In this document: piece by piece, positions 25,548 through 34,909 of the stretch | How the letters are laid out: each line of letters starts with the position of its first letter | How positions within the stretch are numbered: the stretch's first letter is position 1 | Assembly: GCF_003665065.1 (NCBI RefSeq) | Contig: NZ_RCHR01000002.1 | Span: forward strand, 124,001-188,000 | Reading direction: 5' to 3' | DNA from: Oceanobacillus piezotolerans | GTDB lineage: Bacteria > Bacillota > Bacilli > Bacillales > Amphibacillaceae | Length of the DNA stretch: 64,000 nt | Made by a program: the position numbers and the translations under genes | Notes under the pieces: generated by a model | Databases searched by the model: none | What the model was told of the DNA's origin: nothing | What the model saw: only the letters and a program-made list of their open reading frames with translations

Positions 25548-26060
25548 ATGGCGGAAAGAAAAGGCAGTAATAAGTCAGCAAATGAACAAATGGTGGATAG
25601 TATTTGGGGATTTTGGTTGAATCCAGGTGAAATTTTTGAGAACGTAGAGTTTCAAGCTTTAAGAAACATTGAAAATCAAAAGAAATGGATAAACGGAACA
25701 CGTGACCAATATACTCAGCTTGAGGATAACACAAAAAAACTGGCAACAGATTGGAAAACAAGTGCGGCATCTTTCTTGGCGAATAATAATGCCTATGCAG
25801 AGGGAGATTACCAGGAATGGTTAAATAAACTCGAAGAAGTTGGACATAAATCTTATACGATTGCTTTCCTGCCTGGAAAGACTACTCTTGATATTCTTTC
25901 AAAATCAACAGACCAATTAGAAGAGGCTACTGTAAAAGCGATTGTTCAAAACAAAAAGACACGCGAAGAAGCAACAAAAGTATTTGAAGGTTTTGTAGAG
26001 CAATGGAAGCAAACACAAAAAGGAATGTTAGAATTTTTTAGCCCTAGACCGAGTGCATAG
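25548..26060 (+). CDS. phaP: Phasin PhaP, granule-associated protein
   Basis: A 170-residue amphipathic helical protein that coats polyhydroxybutyrate granules. The segment MVDSIWGFWLNPGEIFE at the N-terminus and the heptad-like helices (NQKKWINGTRDQYTQLEDNT, KSTDQLEEATVKAIVQNKKT, FVEQWKQTQKGMLEFF) fit Bacillus PhaP. The start has TGGAGGG at good spacing. It is expected to be under PhaQ control. A long-stem terminator follows. Confidence 0.9.
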   Translation: MAERKGSNKSANEQMVDSIWGFWLNPGEIFENVEFQALRNIENQKKWINGTRDQYTQLEDNTKKLATDWKTSAASFLANNNAYAEGDYQEWLNKLEEVGHKSYTIAFLPGKTTLDILSKSTDQLEEATVKAIVQNKKTREEATKVFEGFVEQWKQTQKGMLEFFSPRPSA

Positions 26061-26076
26061 AATAACAGGATAAATG

Positions 26077-26183
26077 AGAAGGGATTAAAGCAGAAACTTA
26101 ATAAGGAACCTATTTGGTTAGAATGAAGCTTATCAAAAAATGGACCTGTTTTGGAGACCTGCTGCTTTTCCCTTCTTTTTTAA
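26077..26183 (+). terminator. Long-stem terminator of phaP
   Basis: AGAAGGG..AAAGCAG (26077-26093) pairs with CTGCTTT.CCCTTCT (26162-26176) around a 65-base apical region and is followed by a T-run. The apical region could hold further structure. The rest of the gap to 26491 shows no gene. Confidence 0.7.
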
Positions 26184-26491
26184 TGCCGTTAATTTTCTAA
26201 ATAGTTTGTATTTATGGCGTGAGTCATTCTTAATACCTGTATCTTGAACCATCTTTTTGCTAGTTTGGCAACATCTATAGCCACAGTTATATCACTATAC
26301 CAGATCATTCTCATAAGTATTGACACTTTCTAGAAAAATAAAAGAAAGGGTCAAGCAACTTCACCATAAATACAGATTACAATGTTGAATAGTATCTTTT
26401 GTTGCATAAGCGCTACGAATTAACAGAATGGTTAAGGATAATTTAATTTCTTCTCATGGGTAATCATCATGAATAAGTAGGAGGAAAAAAT

Positions 26492-27232
26492 TTGAGATTA
26501 AAAGATAAAGTTGCTGTTGTTACAGGGGCGGCCAGCGGTATTGGTGAGGCAACTGCAAAGAAATTTATCTCAGAAGGTGCCAAACTTGTTCTTTTGGATT
26601 TGAAGAGAGCGGATGTTGACAGAGTTATGTCTGATATCGAGAATCTTGGTGGCGATTGTATTGGAATAGAAGCAGATGTAACAGATCGCGAAAAAGTAGA
26701 TGAATTATTTCAAACTGCGGTAGATCATTATGGGCGAGTTGATGTTGTTATCAATAATGCTGGAATAACACAGGATGCAAGGTTAGTAAAAATGACGGAA
26801 GAACAATGGGATAATGTGATTGAGGTAAACCTAAAAGGGGTCTTTAATGTTTCACAGGCTGCTGCCAATGTGATGATAGAACAAAAAAGCGGTGTCATTC
26901 TCAATGCATCTTCAGTTGTCGGCATATATGGTAATTTTGGTCAAACAAACTATGCTGCCTCAAAATGGGGTGTGATTGGCATGACTAAGTCATGGGCAAA
27001 GGAACTAGGGAAGTATAATATCCGTGTTAATGCAATTGCGCCAGGATTTATCTCCACACCAATGGTAGAAAAAATGCCTGAAAAAGTGAAAGAAATCATG
27101 AAAAACAAATCTGTTCTTAACCGCTTAGGAAAACCTGAGGAAATCGCTGCTGGTTATGCATTTTTAGCCTCAGATGAAGCTCAATATATTACAGGAACAG
27201 TTTTGAGTATTGATGGTGGGACAGTGATTTAA
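26492..27232 (+). CDS. FabG/PhaB-like short-chain dehydrogenase (second 3-oxoacyl/acetoacetyl-CoA reductase)
   Basis: A 246-residue SDR: TGAASGIGEATA (about 11-22), VVINNAGITQDARL (about 86-99), catalytic Ser in NASSVVGIYGNFGQ and YAASK (about 152-156). The GNFGQTNYAASKWGVIGMTK block is close to PhaB/FabG enzymes. It starts at TTG (26492) behind AGGAGGA. Position next to phaP suggests a second route to (R)-3-hydroxybutyryl-CoA, but a general FabG-type role is equally possible. Acidic LLDLKRAD after beta-2 hints at NADH preference, unlike PhaB (inference). Confidence 0.85.
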   Translation: MRLKDKVAVVTGAASGIGEATAKKFISEGAKLVLLDLKRADVDRVMSDIENLGGDCIGIEADVTDREKVDELFQTAVDHYGRVDVVINNAGITQDARLVKMTEEQWDNVIEVNLKGVFNVSQAAANVMIEQKSGVILNASSVVGIYGNFGQTNYAASKWGVIGMTKSWAKELGKYNIRVNAIAPGFISTPMVEKMPEKVKEIMKNKSVLNRLGKPEEIAAGYAFLASDEAQYITGTVLSIDGGTVI

Positions 27233-27314
27233 GTTCACTGAATATTGCCTCAAACTTAGTCTGAGGCTGCCAGATACAACACTATATTAAGAATTACATG
27301 ATTTATATAAAAAC

Positions 27315-27354
27315 ACCCCCGAAAGTTGGGTTTTTTACTCTAGCTTTCGGGGGT
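27315..27354 (+). terminator. Terminator after the PHB locus
   Basis: ACCCCCGAAAG / CTTTCGGGGGT, an 11-bp perfect stem with an 18-base loop followed by CTTTACC. Confidence 0.75.
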
Positions 27355-27824
27355 CTTTACCTATTCGCAAATTGTGAGTAAGTGTTTTTTATTGATATAA
27401 AGCCATTTTCTGAATTTATTAATAAAAATTCCACGTATTGTAACATAAAATTAGCACTGTACAATAGCCATTGTACAGAGTGTTTTTAGTGCGATTTGGG
27501 GTACTAAGAATTATAATGAAAGAAGGGTTTAATTTTGCGATTTTTAGAACCAATAGATATGAATTTGAAAAAAAGTAGATTGGGAAGTTTCGCAAAAGAC
27601 CATTGATTTAGTCAAATCCTACTCAGAATACAAATTTAACATTTTAAAGTAAGAGCATTTCTTTGTAATGAGAAATGCTTTTTATTTTTGTCAAAATTAA
27701 AGGGATATTTAAATAGGATATTTAAATAACAATAATAATACAATAAATAACAATATGTATTTATTGTGAAACAATAAACTATGTGTTAAATTAATATTGT
27801 CATTAAATAATCGAGGTGCTTAAT
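27355..27824. other. Intergenic stretch with orphan hairpins
   Basis: No supported gene. It contains a 9-bp perfect hairpin CTGTACAAT / ATTGTACAG (27457-27478) with T-run nearby and a classical terminator AGCATTTCT / AGAAATGCT plus TTTTTATTTTT at 27654-27684, although no complete gene precedes it. A short TTG-started frame (LRFLEPIDMNLKKSRLGSF, near 27537-27605) behind GAAGGG may be a gene remnant. A tandem AGGATATTTAAATA-type repeat lies near 27710-27735. Confidence 0.5.
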
Positions 27825-28292
27825 ATGAATGTACAACGAGGTTCAACCACTTTCTTAAAGGTAATAATTTTTCTGATTGGATTTGCAGTGCTTGCCGTGT
27901 GTATAGTTTTGTTGCCTGAGGCAGCCAGAAGAGATGCGATAGAGCGCCCGGGTGATTATTCGCTATATCCACTTTTGGTATGTGCATATGGAATATGTAT
28001 TACGTTTTCTGTGGCATTGTATCGAGTATTTAAACTTTTAACCTATATTGAAAAGAAAAATGCTTTCTCTGAGTTATCTCTTCAATCTTTGGAGGTAATA
28101 AAAAAATGCACTTTTACTGTCATTTTCTTCATTTTTCTAGCAATAGTTTATTTAAGGGTGCATGCTCAATACACAGGTGATGATGCAGCAGGTCCAATAT
28201 CTCTAGGTCTAATGGGCATCTTGGCAACAAGTATCATCGCAGCCATTGTGGACGTACTTCAAAAACCTATAAAGAATGTCTTAAATTCATAG
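27825..28292 (+). CDS. DUF2975-family membrane protein
   Basis: A 155-residue protein with four predicted membrane segments: FLKVIIFLIGFAVLAVCIVL (about 10-29), LYPLLVCAYGICITFSVALY, TFTVIFFIFLAIVYLRV and ISLGLMGILATSIIAAIVDVL. The layout and the AFSELSLQSLEVIKKC linker are typical of DUF2975 proteins, whose function is unknown; they are usually paired with a YozG-type HTH regulator. The ATG at 27825 follows GAGGTG; a GTG nine bases earlier is inside that site. The regulator partner here survives only as a fragment in the following pseudogene. Confidence 0.8.
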   Translation: MNVQRGSTTFLKVIIFLIGFAVLAVCIVLLPEAARRDAIERPGDYSLYPLLVCAYGICITFSVALYRVFKLLTYIEKKNAFSELSLQSLEVIKKCTFTVIFFIFLAIVYLRVHAQYTGDDAAGPISLGLMGILATSIIAAIVDVLQKPIKNVLNS

Positions 28293-28311
28293 CCAAAAAA
28301 CAATTAACATT

Positions 28312-28593
28312 TTGAAATATACTAGAGGTGTTTTTATAAAGATAGCAACCACATTATTTTTGAAGATAGCTGTTATTCTCATTGAAATTCCGGTTCTCAC
28401 TTTTTGCATATTTCTGGTTTCTGAACCGGCAGATCCGGTAGCGGATTTCTTTGGGGTTCATTCCATAAAATATATCATTTTCATCTTTTTATATGGAGGG
28501 GCATTACCTTTTTACTTCGCCCTTTAGTTAGCAAAACGAAAAATAAGCGTAACTGAGCTTTCAAAGAGGGCTGGAATTACTATGGCGGACAAG
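28312..28593 (+). pseudogene. Deletion-fused remnant: N-half of a DUF2975 gene joined to a piece of a YozG-type HTH regulator
   Basis: The frame at 28312-28527 reads a DUF2975 N-terminal half (TTLFLKIAVILIEIPVLTF, then FLYGGALPFYFAL) and stops at TAG. Read in the same frame past the stop, 28528-28593 gives LAKRKISVTELSKRAGITMA, the helix-turn-helix start of YozG-type regulators that normally follow DUF2975 genes. The second half of the membrane gene and both ends of the regulator are missing, so an internal deletion fused the two. No proper start with ribosome binding site was found. Confidence 0.75.
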
Positions 28594-28628
28594 TCACAAA
28601 AACACAAAAAAACCACCAACTTATGTAT

Positions 28629-28991
28629 TGGTGGAGACGGTGGGAATCGAACCCACGTCCAGAGATAACGCCACTCAGGCTTCTACACGTGTAGTTGATA
28701 TATTATCATTCACCATTTGTTCAGCCTACCAACAGGCTTCCCAAAGGCTAGTCTGATTAAGTTCTTCCTTCATCCTCAGACGGTGGAATCGGAAAAAGCC
28801 TGCTTGAGTTTGAGACCCTTCAATCTACCACACAGGCGATGGTAGGAAGGATCCTAAAGCAGTGCTTACGCAGCTGCTAAAGAGTAATTGTTTTCTTTGC
28901 CAGTTATATTTAGGCGAGTAACGTTTTACGAGCCGTAACCTCGACGCGCAACCTGAGCTCGAACTATCCCTGTCGAATCCGTAACGTCCCC
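28629..28991 (-). ncRNA. ssrA: Transfer-messenger RNA (tmRNA)
   Basis: A one-piece tmRNA of 363 nt that rescues stalled ribosomes with SmpB. The 5' acceptor strand GGGGACG (28991 down) pairs with CGTCTCC before the encoded ACCA end at 28629. The tRNA-like TTCGATTCCCACC arm is clear. The tag frame (minus strand, 28901-28866) reads GKENNYSLAAA and TAA, preceded by the resume codon region; the LAAA-type end is the usual ClpXP degradation signal. It lies 115 bp downstream of smpB with its own promoter. Confidence 0.96.
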
Positions 28992-29055
28992 ATAAAAGGA
29001 AAACGCTCTGGAATAGCACTGAGCTTTTGCCACTTATTTTGTGGTGACAATTGTT

Positions 29056-29083
29056 ATTATAACACAGCTGTAGACAAAATCAA
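29056..29083 (-). promoter_or_regulatory. Probable ssrA promoter
   Basis: On the minus strand TTGATT (29078-29083), a 16-bp spacer and TATAAT (29056-29061), about 65 bp upstream of the mature tmRNA 5' end. A 5' leader would need processing. Confidence 0.65.
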
Positions 29084-29106
29084 GTGATGGAAGGTTTTAC
29101 AAGTTC

Positions 29107-29574
29107 TTAACGGTTATAATCCTTTAATGCCCGCTCTACATCACGTTTCATTTGTTTCTGCTTCAGATCATCACGCTTATCATATTTCTTCTTCCCTTTT
29201 CCAAGACCAATTAAAACTTTTGCATAGCCATTTTTAATATAAATCTTTAAAGGAACAAGCGCATAACCTTGCTGCTGCGTTAACCCGATTAATTTATCGA
29301 TTTGTTTTCTGTGCAAAAGCAGCTTACGCGAACGTGTGGGATCATGATTAAAACGATTCCCTTGTTCATATTCAGATATGTGCAAATTAACTAATCGTAC
29401 TTCCCCATTCCGGTCAATTCTCGCGTGAGAATCTTTCAAATTCACTCGGCCGTTCCGGATCGATTTAATTTCTGTACCCTGTAATACAATTCCAGCTTCA
29501 TACGTATCTTCTATAAAATAATCATGAGATGCTTTTTTGTTTTGGGCAATAACTTTTCCTTGTCCTTTTGGCAT
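29107..29574 (-). CDS. smpB: SsrA-binding protein SmpB
   Basis: Binds tmRNA and delivers it to stalled ribosomes. It has 155 residues. Family blocks: [20 protein letters not shown] (about 11-30), [17 protein letters not shown] (about 33-49), [20 protein letters not shown], and the basic C-terminal tail [17 protein letters not shown] that enters the decoding centre. It is placed directly upstream of ssrA as in B. subtilis. Confidence 0.97.
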   Translation of the reverse strand: MPKGQGKVIAQNKKASHDYFIEDTYEAGIVLQGTEIKSIRNGRVNLKDSHARIDRNGEVRLVNLHISEYEQGNRFNHDPTRSRKLLLHRKQIDKLIGLTQQQGYALVPLKIYIKNGYAKVLIGLGKGKKKYDKRDDLKQKQMKRDVERALKDYNR

Positions 29575-29640
29575 AACGGTACACCTACTTTCACGTTCTT
29601 ATATTTTATCAAATATTGGACATGTTTCCAAGCAATACAA

Positions 29641-29667
29641 AATGCGAACAAACAGATTGTTCGCATT
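29641..29667 (-). terminator. Terminator of the ZIP transporter gene
   Basis: AATGCGAAC / GTTCGCATT stem 11 bp past the stop, with a TTTTGTATT tail on the minus strand. Confidence 0.7.
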
Positions 29668-29677
29668 GTAAATTTAA

Positions 29678-30484
29678 CTAATATAATAATAATAAACTAA
29701 CAGCCATAACTGCCATTCCACACATCACACCATAGATAGAAAGATGCGTTTCATCATATCGCTTAGCGGCTGGTATGAGCTCATCTATTGAGATAAACAC
29801 CATAATACCTGCTACCATTGCGAAGATTATACCAAACATTGTATCCGTTAGGAACGGCATTAAAATGAAGAAGGCAACAACCGCACCAATTGGTTCAGCC
29901 AATCCAGATAAGAAGGATAGCTTAAACGCTTTCCGTTTATCACCAGTAGCATAATATACAGGCACGGATACAGCAATCCCTTCTGGAATATTATGAATGG
30001 CAACTGCCACTGCAATCGCGAATCCAACCGATGGATTTTCTATTGCGGAAATAAATGTTGCGATACCTTCTGGGAAATTATGAATCGCCAAGGCTAATGC
30101 AGTAAACACACCCATCTTCATTAATTCGGGATTATTAATTGATTTCTCCGGCCTTTCCATATCCTCTACTTTTTTAACTTCGTGAGGATTAGAATACTTT
30201 GGGATAAATTTATCAATTAATCCAATTAACAGCATTCCACCGAAAAAGGAAATAACCGTTAGCCAATAACCTTCATCTGATCCAAGTGCAGCGGTTAATG
30301 AATCTTTTGCTTTAAAAAAGATTTCAACCATAGATACATAAATCATTACACCTGCGGACAGACCTAGTGAAAATGAAAGAAATTTTGTATTGGTTGTTTT
30401 GGCAAAAAAGGCAAGTAAACTTCCCACGCCTGTTGCAAGACCTGCAAATAATGTTAATAAAAAGGCTAACAAAATGTCGTTCAC
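29678..30484 (-). CDS. ZIP-family metal transporter, ZupT-like
   Basis: A divalent metal importer of about 268 residues with eight membrane segments. The ZIP signature helices are visible: HNFPEGIATFISAIENPSVG (about 147-166) and AIHNIPEGIAVSVPVYYATG (about 174-193), whose His, Asn and Glu line the metal site. SFLSGLAEPIGAV follows. An ATG at 30532 lacks a ribosome binding site, while GTG at 30484 follows AAGGAG, so I take the GTG. The gene sits between rnr and smpB, which are usually adjacent in Bacillus. It has its own terminator, so it looks like an insertion into that operon. Zinc is the likely substrate, iron or manganese possible. Confidence 0.88.
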   Translation of the reverse strand: MNDILLAFLLTLFAGLATGVGSLLAFFAKTTNTKFLSFSLGLSAGVMIYVSMVEIFFKAKDSLTAALGSDEGYWLTVISFFGGMLLIGLIDKFIPKYSNPHEVKKVEDMERPEKSINNPELMKMGVFTALALAIHNFPEGIATFISAIENPSVGFAIAVAVAIHNIPEGIAVSVPVYYATGDKRKAFKLSFLSGLAEPIGAVVAFFILMPFLTDTMFGIIFAMVAGIMVFISIDELIPAAKRYDETHLSIYGVMCGMAVMAVSLLLLY

Positions 30485-30840
30485 TTTTTGTTTCTCCTTC
30501 CTGATGAAGCCCTTCAAGGTATACCACATCAAATGACCTTTTTATAATTGTAATTCAATCATTAGTTAGAAGTCAACAATAAGTTTTCCTTAAGGCAACT
30601 CTTTAAGGCGGTGTAAAGATTAAGGCTTTCACACCAAATTATATGCTAGGCTTCCCAGCTTTGTTCATCAAATAAAAGGAAACTTCACTCAGTTGCGGAC
30701 TCTTTTCATTCCCACTGAGGTTAGGATCACTGGGAGTGACCCACAAGCCTTGAACGAATTGGGCGTTTTCTAGCTGTATTCTACTAATTGCTATTATGAT
30801 ATTCTACTCGTTTTTTAAAACTAGTTTATCTGTAATAAAT
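30485..30840. other. Intergenic stretch with two degenerate hairpins
   Basis: No gene seen. A bulged stem GGTGTAAAG / CTTTCACACC (30610-30635) and a stem TCCCACTGA / TCACTGGGA (30710-30735, one mismatch) stand out from the AT-rich surroundings and look like decayed repeat DNA. Confidence 0.5.
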
Positions 30841-30877
30841 AAGAAATGAGTCTCCGGGAGACAGAGACTCATTTCTT
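30841..30877 (-). terminator. Terminator overlapping the rnr stop codon
   Basis: GAAATGAGTCTC / GAGACTCATTTC, a 12-bp perfect stem with a 9-base loop. The rnr stop lies within it; the minus-strand tail is TTATTTATT. Confidence 0.75.
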
Positions 30878-33115
30878 TTTCTTCTTTTTCTTATGTTTCT
30901 TTGGCTTTTTATTTACATCATTCTTGGGTCCATTACTTCTTCCATTCCCACTTTTACCATTGCTTGAATTCTTTAAAGGCCTTCTTTTCCTTGGCTCTGC
31001 TCCAACTAATTCGAAGTCCACGTTATATTCATCTAGATTTACCCCGGCAACTTTCACCTTCACCTCGTCACCAACACGATAAATGTTGGCAGTGCGCTCA
31101 CCTATAAGCGCATGGCTTCTCTCATCGAAGTGATAATAGTCGTCCGTCAAAAAGCTAACATGGATAAGCCCTTCAATGGTATTAGGCAGTTCTACAAACA
31201 TTCCGAAGTTAGTGACAGAACTAATCACACCAGTAAACTCTTCGCCAACTTTGTCCTGCATGTATTCTGCTTTCTTCAAATCATCGGTATCCCGTTCTGC
31301 ATCTACTGCACGGCGCTCACGCTCTGATGTATGTCGTGCTATTTCTGGCAGTGCTTGTTTCCAGTGGCCGATTGTCTTGCTATCCAATTCTTTATTAATA
31401 AGGTAAGTACGAATTAAGCGATGTACGATTAAATCCGGGTACCTGCGAATTGGGGAAGTAAAGTGAGTATAAAACTCTGTTGCAAGTCCAAAGTGACCAA
31501 TGCTTTGCGGATCATATTTCGCCTGTTTCATGGAACGAAGCATCAGCTTCGAAATAATCATTTCTTCCGGTCGTCCCTCTACCTCATCCAATACCTTCTG
31601 TAAGGCTTGAGGATGAATTTCATTGGCTGTTCCTTTTACAGATATACCAAGACTTGCAAGAAATTCAAAGAAGTTCTGCAGCTTTCCTTCATCTGGATCC
31701 TCGTGGATACGATGAATAAACGGAACATCAAGCCAGTGAAAATGCTCTGCTACTGTTTCGTTTGCACAAAGCATAAATTCTTCAATAAGACGCTCGGCAA
31801 TGGAACGTTCTCTGAGAACAACGTCAATTGCTTTCCCTTCCTCATCTACAAGAACTTTCGCTTCTTTAAAGTCAAAATCAATCGCACCGCGACCCATCCG
31901 CTTCCCACGTAAAATACGCGCTAGCTGTTCCATTTCTTCAAACATCGGAACGAGTGGCTCATAACGTTCGATTAATGCTTCATCTTTATCTACTAGAATT
32001 TTATTGACATCACTATATGTCATTCTCTCTGTTGTTTTAATAACACTTTGAAAGATTTCATGATTGACTACTTGGCCTTCAGAATTAATTTCCATTTCAC
32101 AGCCGAGTGTTAGCCGATCCACTTTCGGATTTAGTGAGCAAATGCCATTCGAAAGGCGGTGTGGAATCATTGGTATAACACGATCAACTAAGTACACACT
32201 TGTCCCACGTTCAAAGGCTTCTTTATCAATCGGAGAACCCTCTTCCACATAATAGCTGACATCAGCGATATAAACGCCTAACTTATAGTTGCCATTATCT
32301 AGGCGTTTCACAGTTACAGCATCATCCAAGTCCTTAGCATCTGCTCCATCAATCGTAACAATGGTTTCATCACGAAGGTCTCGACGTCCTTCTAATTCTT
32401 TTTCATTAATTGTTTCCGGCGTATTCGTTGCCTGTTCTAATACTTCATCTGGAAAATCGATGGTAATGCCGTGTTTATAGATGATGGAAAGAATATCTAT
32501 TCCTGGGTCATTTTTATGTCCAAGAATTTGCAGAATTTCACCTTCTGCACTCTTTCTTCCTTCAGGGTACTTCGTAATTCTTGCTATTACCTTATGACCA
32601 TCGACCGCTCCATGAGTATGACCCTTTGGAATAAAAATATCATTAGGGATTCGTTTATCATCTGCTATAACAAACCCAAAGGCGCGATTATCCTCAAATG
32701 TCCCAACCACTTGAGTAACCGCACGCTCCAGAATTCGGATAACCTGTCCCTCTGGTCGGTTCCCCTCCTGGCCAGACTTTTCTATTCGTACAAGCACTTT
32801 GTCATTATTCATTGCAGATGCTAAATCATTTGCATGGATATATACATCTTTTTGTCCTTCTTCATCTGGGATTAGGAAAGCAAATCCCTTTTGGTGCATT
32901 TGAATTCTTCCGCGTACAAGATTCATTTTTTCTGGCAACCCAAAGCGGTTTTTTCTGGTGCGAACAAGCTCACCGGCCTCTTCCAGTTGATTAAGAGCAA
33001 TAACTAGCTCCTTAAATTCTACAGCGTCCTGTAATCCTAATGCTGCTTCTATTTCATCGACTGCTAAAGGTTTTGTACCAGATTCATTAAAAAAAGTTAG
33101 CACTCTCTCTTTCAT
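30869..33115 (-). CDS. rnr: Ribonuclease R
   Basis: A 3'-5' exoribonuclease of about 748 residues that degrades structured RNA and works with tmRNA in quality control. In order: N-terminal helix-turn-helix-like region, cold-shock domains ([36 protein letters not shown]), the RNB catalytic domain with [20 protein letters not shown] (about 272-291, catalytic aspartates), [20 protein letters not shown] (about 566-585), an S1 domain ([20 protein letters not shown]) and a Lys-rich tail. The first GTG (33127) is in the ribosome binding site AAAGGTGGG; the ATG at 33115 is preferred. Confidence 0.96.
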   Translation of the reverse strand: MKERVLTFFNESGTKPLAVDEIEAALGLQDAVEFKELVIALNQLEEAGELVRTRKNRFGLPEKMNLVRGRIQMHQKGFAFLIPDEEGQKDVYIHANDLASAMNNDKVLVRIEKSGQEGNRPEGQVIRILERAVTQVVGTFEDNRAFGFVIADDKRIPNDIFIPKGHTHGAVDGHKVIARITKYPEGRKSAEGEILQILGHKNDPGIDILSIIYKHGITIDFPDEVLEQATNTPETINEKELEGRRDLRDETIVTIDGADAKDLDDAVTVKRLDNGNYKLGVYIADVSYYVEEGSPIDKEAFERGTSVYLVDRVIPMIPHRLSNGICSLNPKVDRLTLGCEMEINSEGQVVNHEIFQSVIKTTERMTYSDVNKILVDKDEALIERYEPLVPMFEEMEQLARILRGKRMGRGAIDFDFKEAKVLVDEEGKAIDVVLRERSIAERLIEEFMLCANETVAEHFHWLDVPFIHRIHEDPDEGKLQNFFEFLASLGISVKGTANEIHPQALQKVLDEVEGRPEEMIISKLMLRSMKQAKYDPQSIGHFGLATEFYTHFTSPIRRYPDLIVHRLIRTYLINKELDSKTIGHWKQALPEIARHTSERERRAVDAERDTDDLKKAEYMQDKVGEEFTGVISSVTNFGMFVELPNTIEGLIHVSFLTDDYYHFDERSHALIGERTANIYRVGDEVKVKVAGVNLDEYNVDFELVGAEPRKRRPLKNSSNGKSGNGRSNGPKNDVNKKPKKHKKKKKKK

Positions 33116-33161
33116 TCTTTCACCCACCTTTTCTCTCTATTATTTACCTTCTGTGCTTTTC

Positions 33162-33908
33162 TTACGCCTTCCAATCCAGTTTTTCTAAAAATTGATAGAT
33201 GTCCTCATGTAATTGTTCCTTCTCGTCATCAAGCGTAATAACATGAGTGGATTGTTCATACCATTTTATATCCTTCAAATCAGCTTCTACATTCTCATAT
33301 ATGTAGTTTGCACTCTCCGTGTTGATCATTTGATCTTTTCTAGCTTGAACAACAAATGTAGGTGTATAAATCGTATCTACATTGTTTTTCACTTCGGTTA
33401 TCTCTTTACCTAGCTGTTCAAAGAGATCTTTGGAATCTTCCATTACCTGATTGACTTCTTTCTCAATCACTTCTTGTTCTTTTCCTTCAAATTGCTTGTA
33501 TTCTTTTGAATAGGCGCGGAAGCCTTTGGATAATTGAAAGCTATTATCAAAAAACATTGGTGCACACATAGGAATAACACCTTTAACTTTAGTGGAATAT
33601 GCTAATTTTAAGCTGAACACGCCACCAAGAGAAAGGCCAGCAACGGCGATTTCCTCATATCCTAAATCTTGAAGATGTTTCATCGCCTGCTTTACATCCT
33701 CCCACCATTGTTTAGGATTTGTATTGAGTAGTTCCTCTGGTGGAACTCCATGTCCTCTGTATATGGGAGCATGACTTGTATATCCTTTTTTCTCTAGGAA
33801 ACGTCCTAACATCCTAACATCTGCTGAATGACCCGTAAATCCATGCAGCAATAATACCGCGCGAGGTCCTGCTTCGAATGTAAAGGGCTTTGGTTGTACG
33901 ATTTTCAT
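33162..33908 (-). CDS. est: Carboxylesterase Est (YvaK/Est30-like)
   Basis: An alpha/beta hydrolase of 248 residues that cleaves short-chain esters. The oxyanion motif [17 protein letters not shown] (about 19-35), the nucleophile elbow AGLSLGGVF (Ser about 93), the acid residue in [13 protein letters not shown] and the His in [11 protein letters not shown] match Est30. The conserved order secG-est-rnr-smpB-ssrA is kept, although a palindromic repeat separates secG from est. The start has AGGAGTG. Confidence 0.93.
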   Translation of the reverse strand: MKIVQPKPFTFEAGPRAVLLLHGFTGHSADVRMLGRFLEKKGYTSHAPIYRGHGVPPEELLNTNPKQWWEDVKQAMKHLQDLGYEEIAVAGLSLGGVFSLKLAYSTKVKGVIPMCAPMFFDNSFQLSKGFRAYSKEYKQFEGKEQEVIEKEVNQVMEDSKDLFEQLGKEITEVKNNVDTIYTPTFVVQARKDQMINTESANYIYENVEADLKDIKWYEQSTHVITLDDEKEQLHEDIYQFLEKLDWKA

Positions 33909-34026
33909 ATATCTTGCACTCCTAACTATTTGATACTATACCCATTATCTACCATTTTACACATTTATAAAGTAATTCGCATGATTACTTACTTGTTGGA
34001 AGATTATTATGTAAATATGATTGTTA

Positions 34027-34454
34027 GTTAATCTAACGCAGTTGATAGAAACTGTTGGTTTACTTAATTAAAATAGTGCTTAAAGGCGCATCAGAATACA
34101 CTGGAAATATGCGCTCGTGATTTCCGCTGCGGGCAGTACGCTTTCCGCGGGCAACGTCTCAGCCTCCTCGGAAGAAGACCACTTCCTGCGGGGTCTTCGC
34201 TTGTTGCTTTTCCCACAGGAGTCGACTGCCCTCCGCTACAATCACTTCAAGTTAAAATGTGCTTTCTTTATCCATTGTTTAAAAGGGTTAATGCACCATT
34301 TAGCGGAGGAAATACACGTAGACTCCTGCGGGATGAAAAGCCTAGGTGAGACCCCGCAGAGACGGCAGTCTCGAGGAGGCTCAGCAGCGCCCGCGGTAAG
34401 CGTAGTGTATTTCCAGAGCGGTTTTTATGCACTATCTTGAATTAAAGTAATCAG
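34027..34454. repeat. Long palindromic repeat, copy 2 of 3
   Basis: The same A and B arms as copy 1 (A about 34115-34245, B about 34300-34415), over 90 percent alike by eye. Flanks are in the order Y-A-B-X (left GTTGATAGAAA-type, right TGAATTAAAGTAATCAG-type). It lies between est and secG and splits that operon. Confidence 0.85.
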
Positions 34455-34520
34455 AAGTATATCTACATTATGACATAAGCTACCTCCTCTTAGAAAAGAG
34501 TACATTGAAAGAAGAAAAAC

Positions 34521-34547
34521 CCCATCACTCCATTAAAGTGATGAGGC
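34521..34547 (-). terminator. Terminator of secG
   Basis: CATCACT / AGTGATG core stem 11 bp after the secG stop with a U-run (GGTTTTTC) on the minus strand. Confidence 0.75.
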
Positions 34548-34557
34548 TTCCTGAGCT

Positions 34558-34788
34558 TTATAATAAGTATCCACTTATAAATGCTAATCCAAAAAAGATG
34601 ATACCAGTGATAACAGTCCCACGATGTAGAAACAGTTCCATCCCACGTGCTTTCTGTTTTCCGAATAATTGCTCTGCACCGCCTGTAATTGCTCCAGATA
34701 AGCCAGCACTCTTACCAGGCTGAAGTACAACAAACACAATTAATACAATGGCATCAATAATCAGTAATGTATTTATTAAAGCAGTCAT
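34558..34788 (-). CDS. secG: Preprotein translocase subunit SecG
   Basis: A small membrane subunit of the SecYEG channel, 76 residues. Two membrane helices ([20 protein letters not shown] and [20 protein letters not shown]) flank the conserved cytoplasmic loop [20 protein letters not shown]. The longer frame from 34839 has no ribosome binding site, whereas ATG 34788 follows AGGAGGT. Confidence 0.95.
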   Translation of the reverse strand: MTALINTLLIIDAIVLIVFVVLQPGKSAGLSGAITGGAEQLFGKQKARGMELFLHRGTVITGIIFFGLAFISGYLL

Positions 34789-34909
34789 ATCCAATTTACC
34801 TCCTAATAACGTACAACTCTCTGAATTATACTTTAGCATATGTTTTTAATAGTTAGCAAGCTTAATTTGAGTTAATCTATAAGTAATACAAACAGAAAGG
34901 AAAATTGTG

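Noticed and set aside
34117..34440. Open frames across the GC-rich palindromic repeats (also at 2882-3067 and 61564-61850)
   Set aside because: They occur on both strands only because of the GC-rich palindromes, differ between copies, and lack ribosome binding sites.
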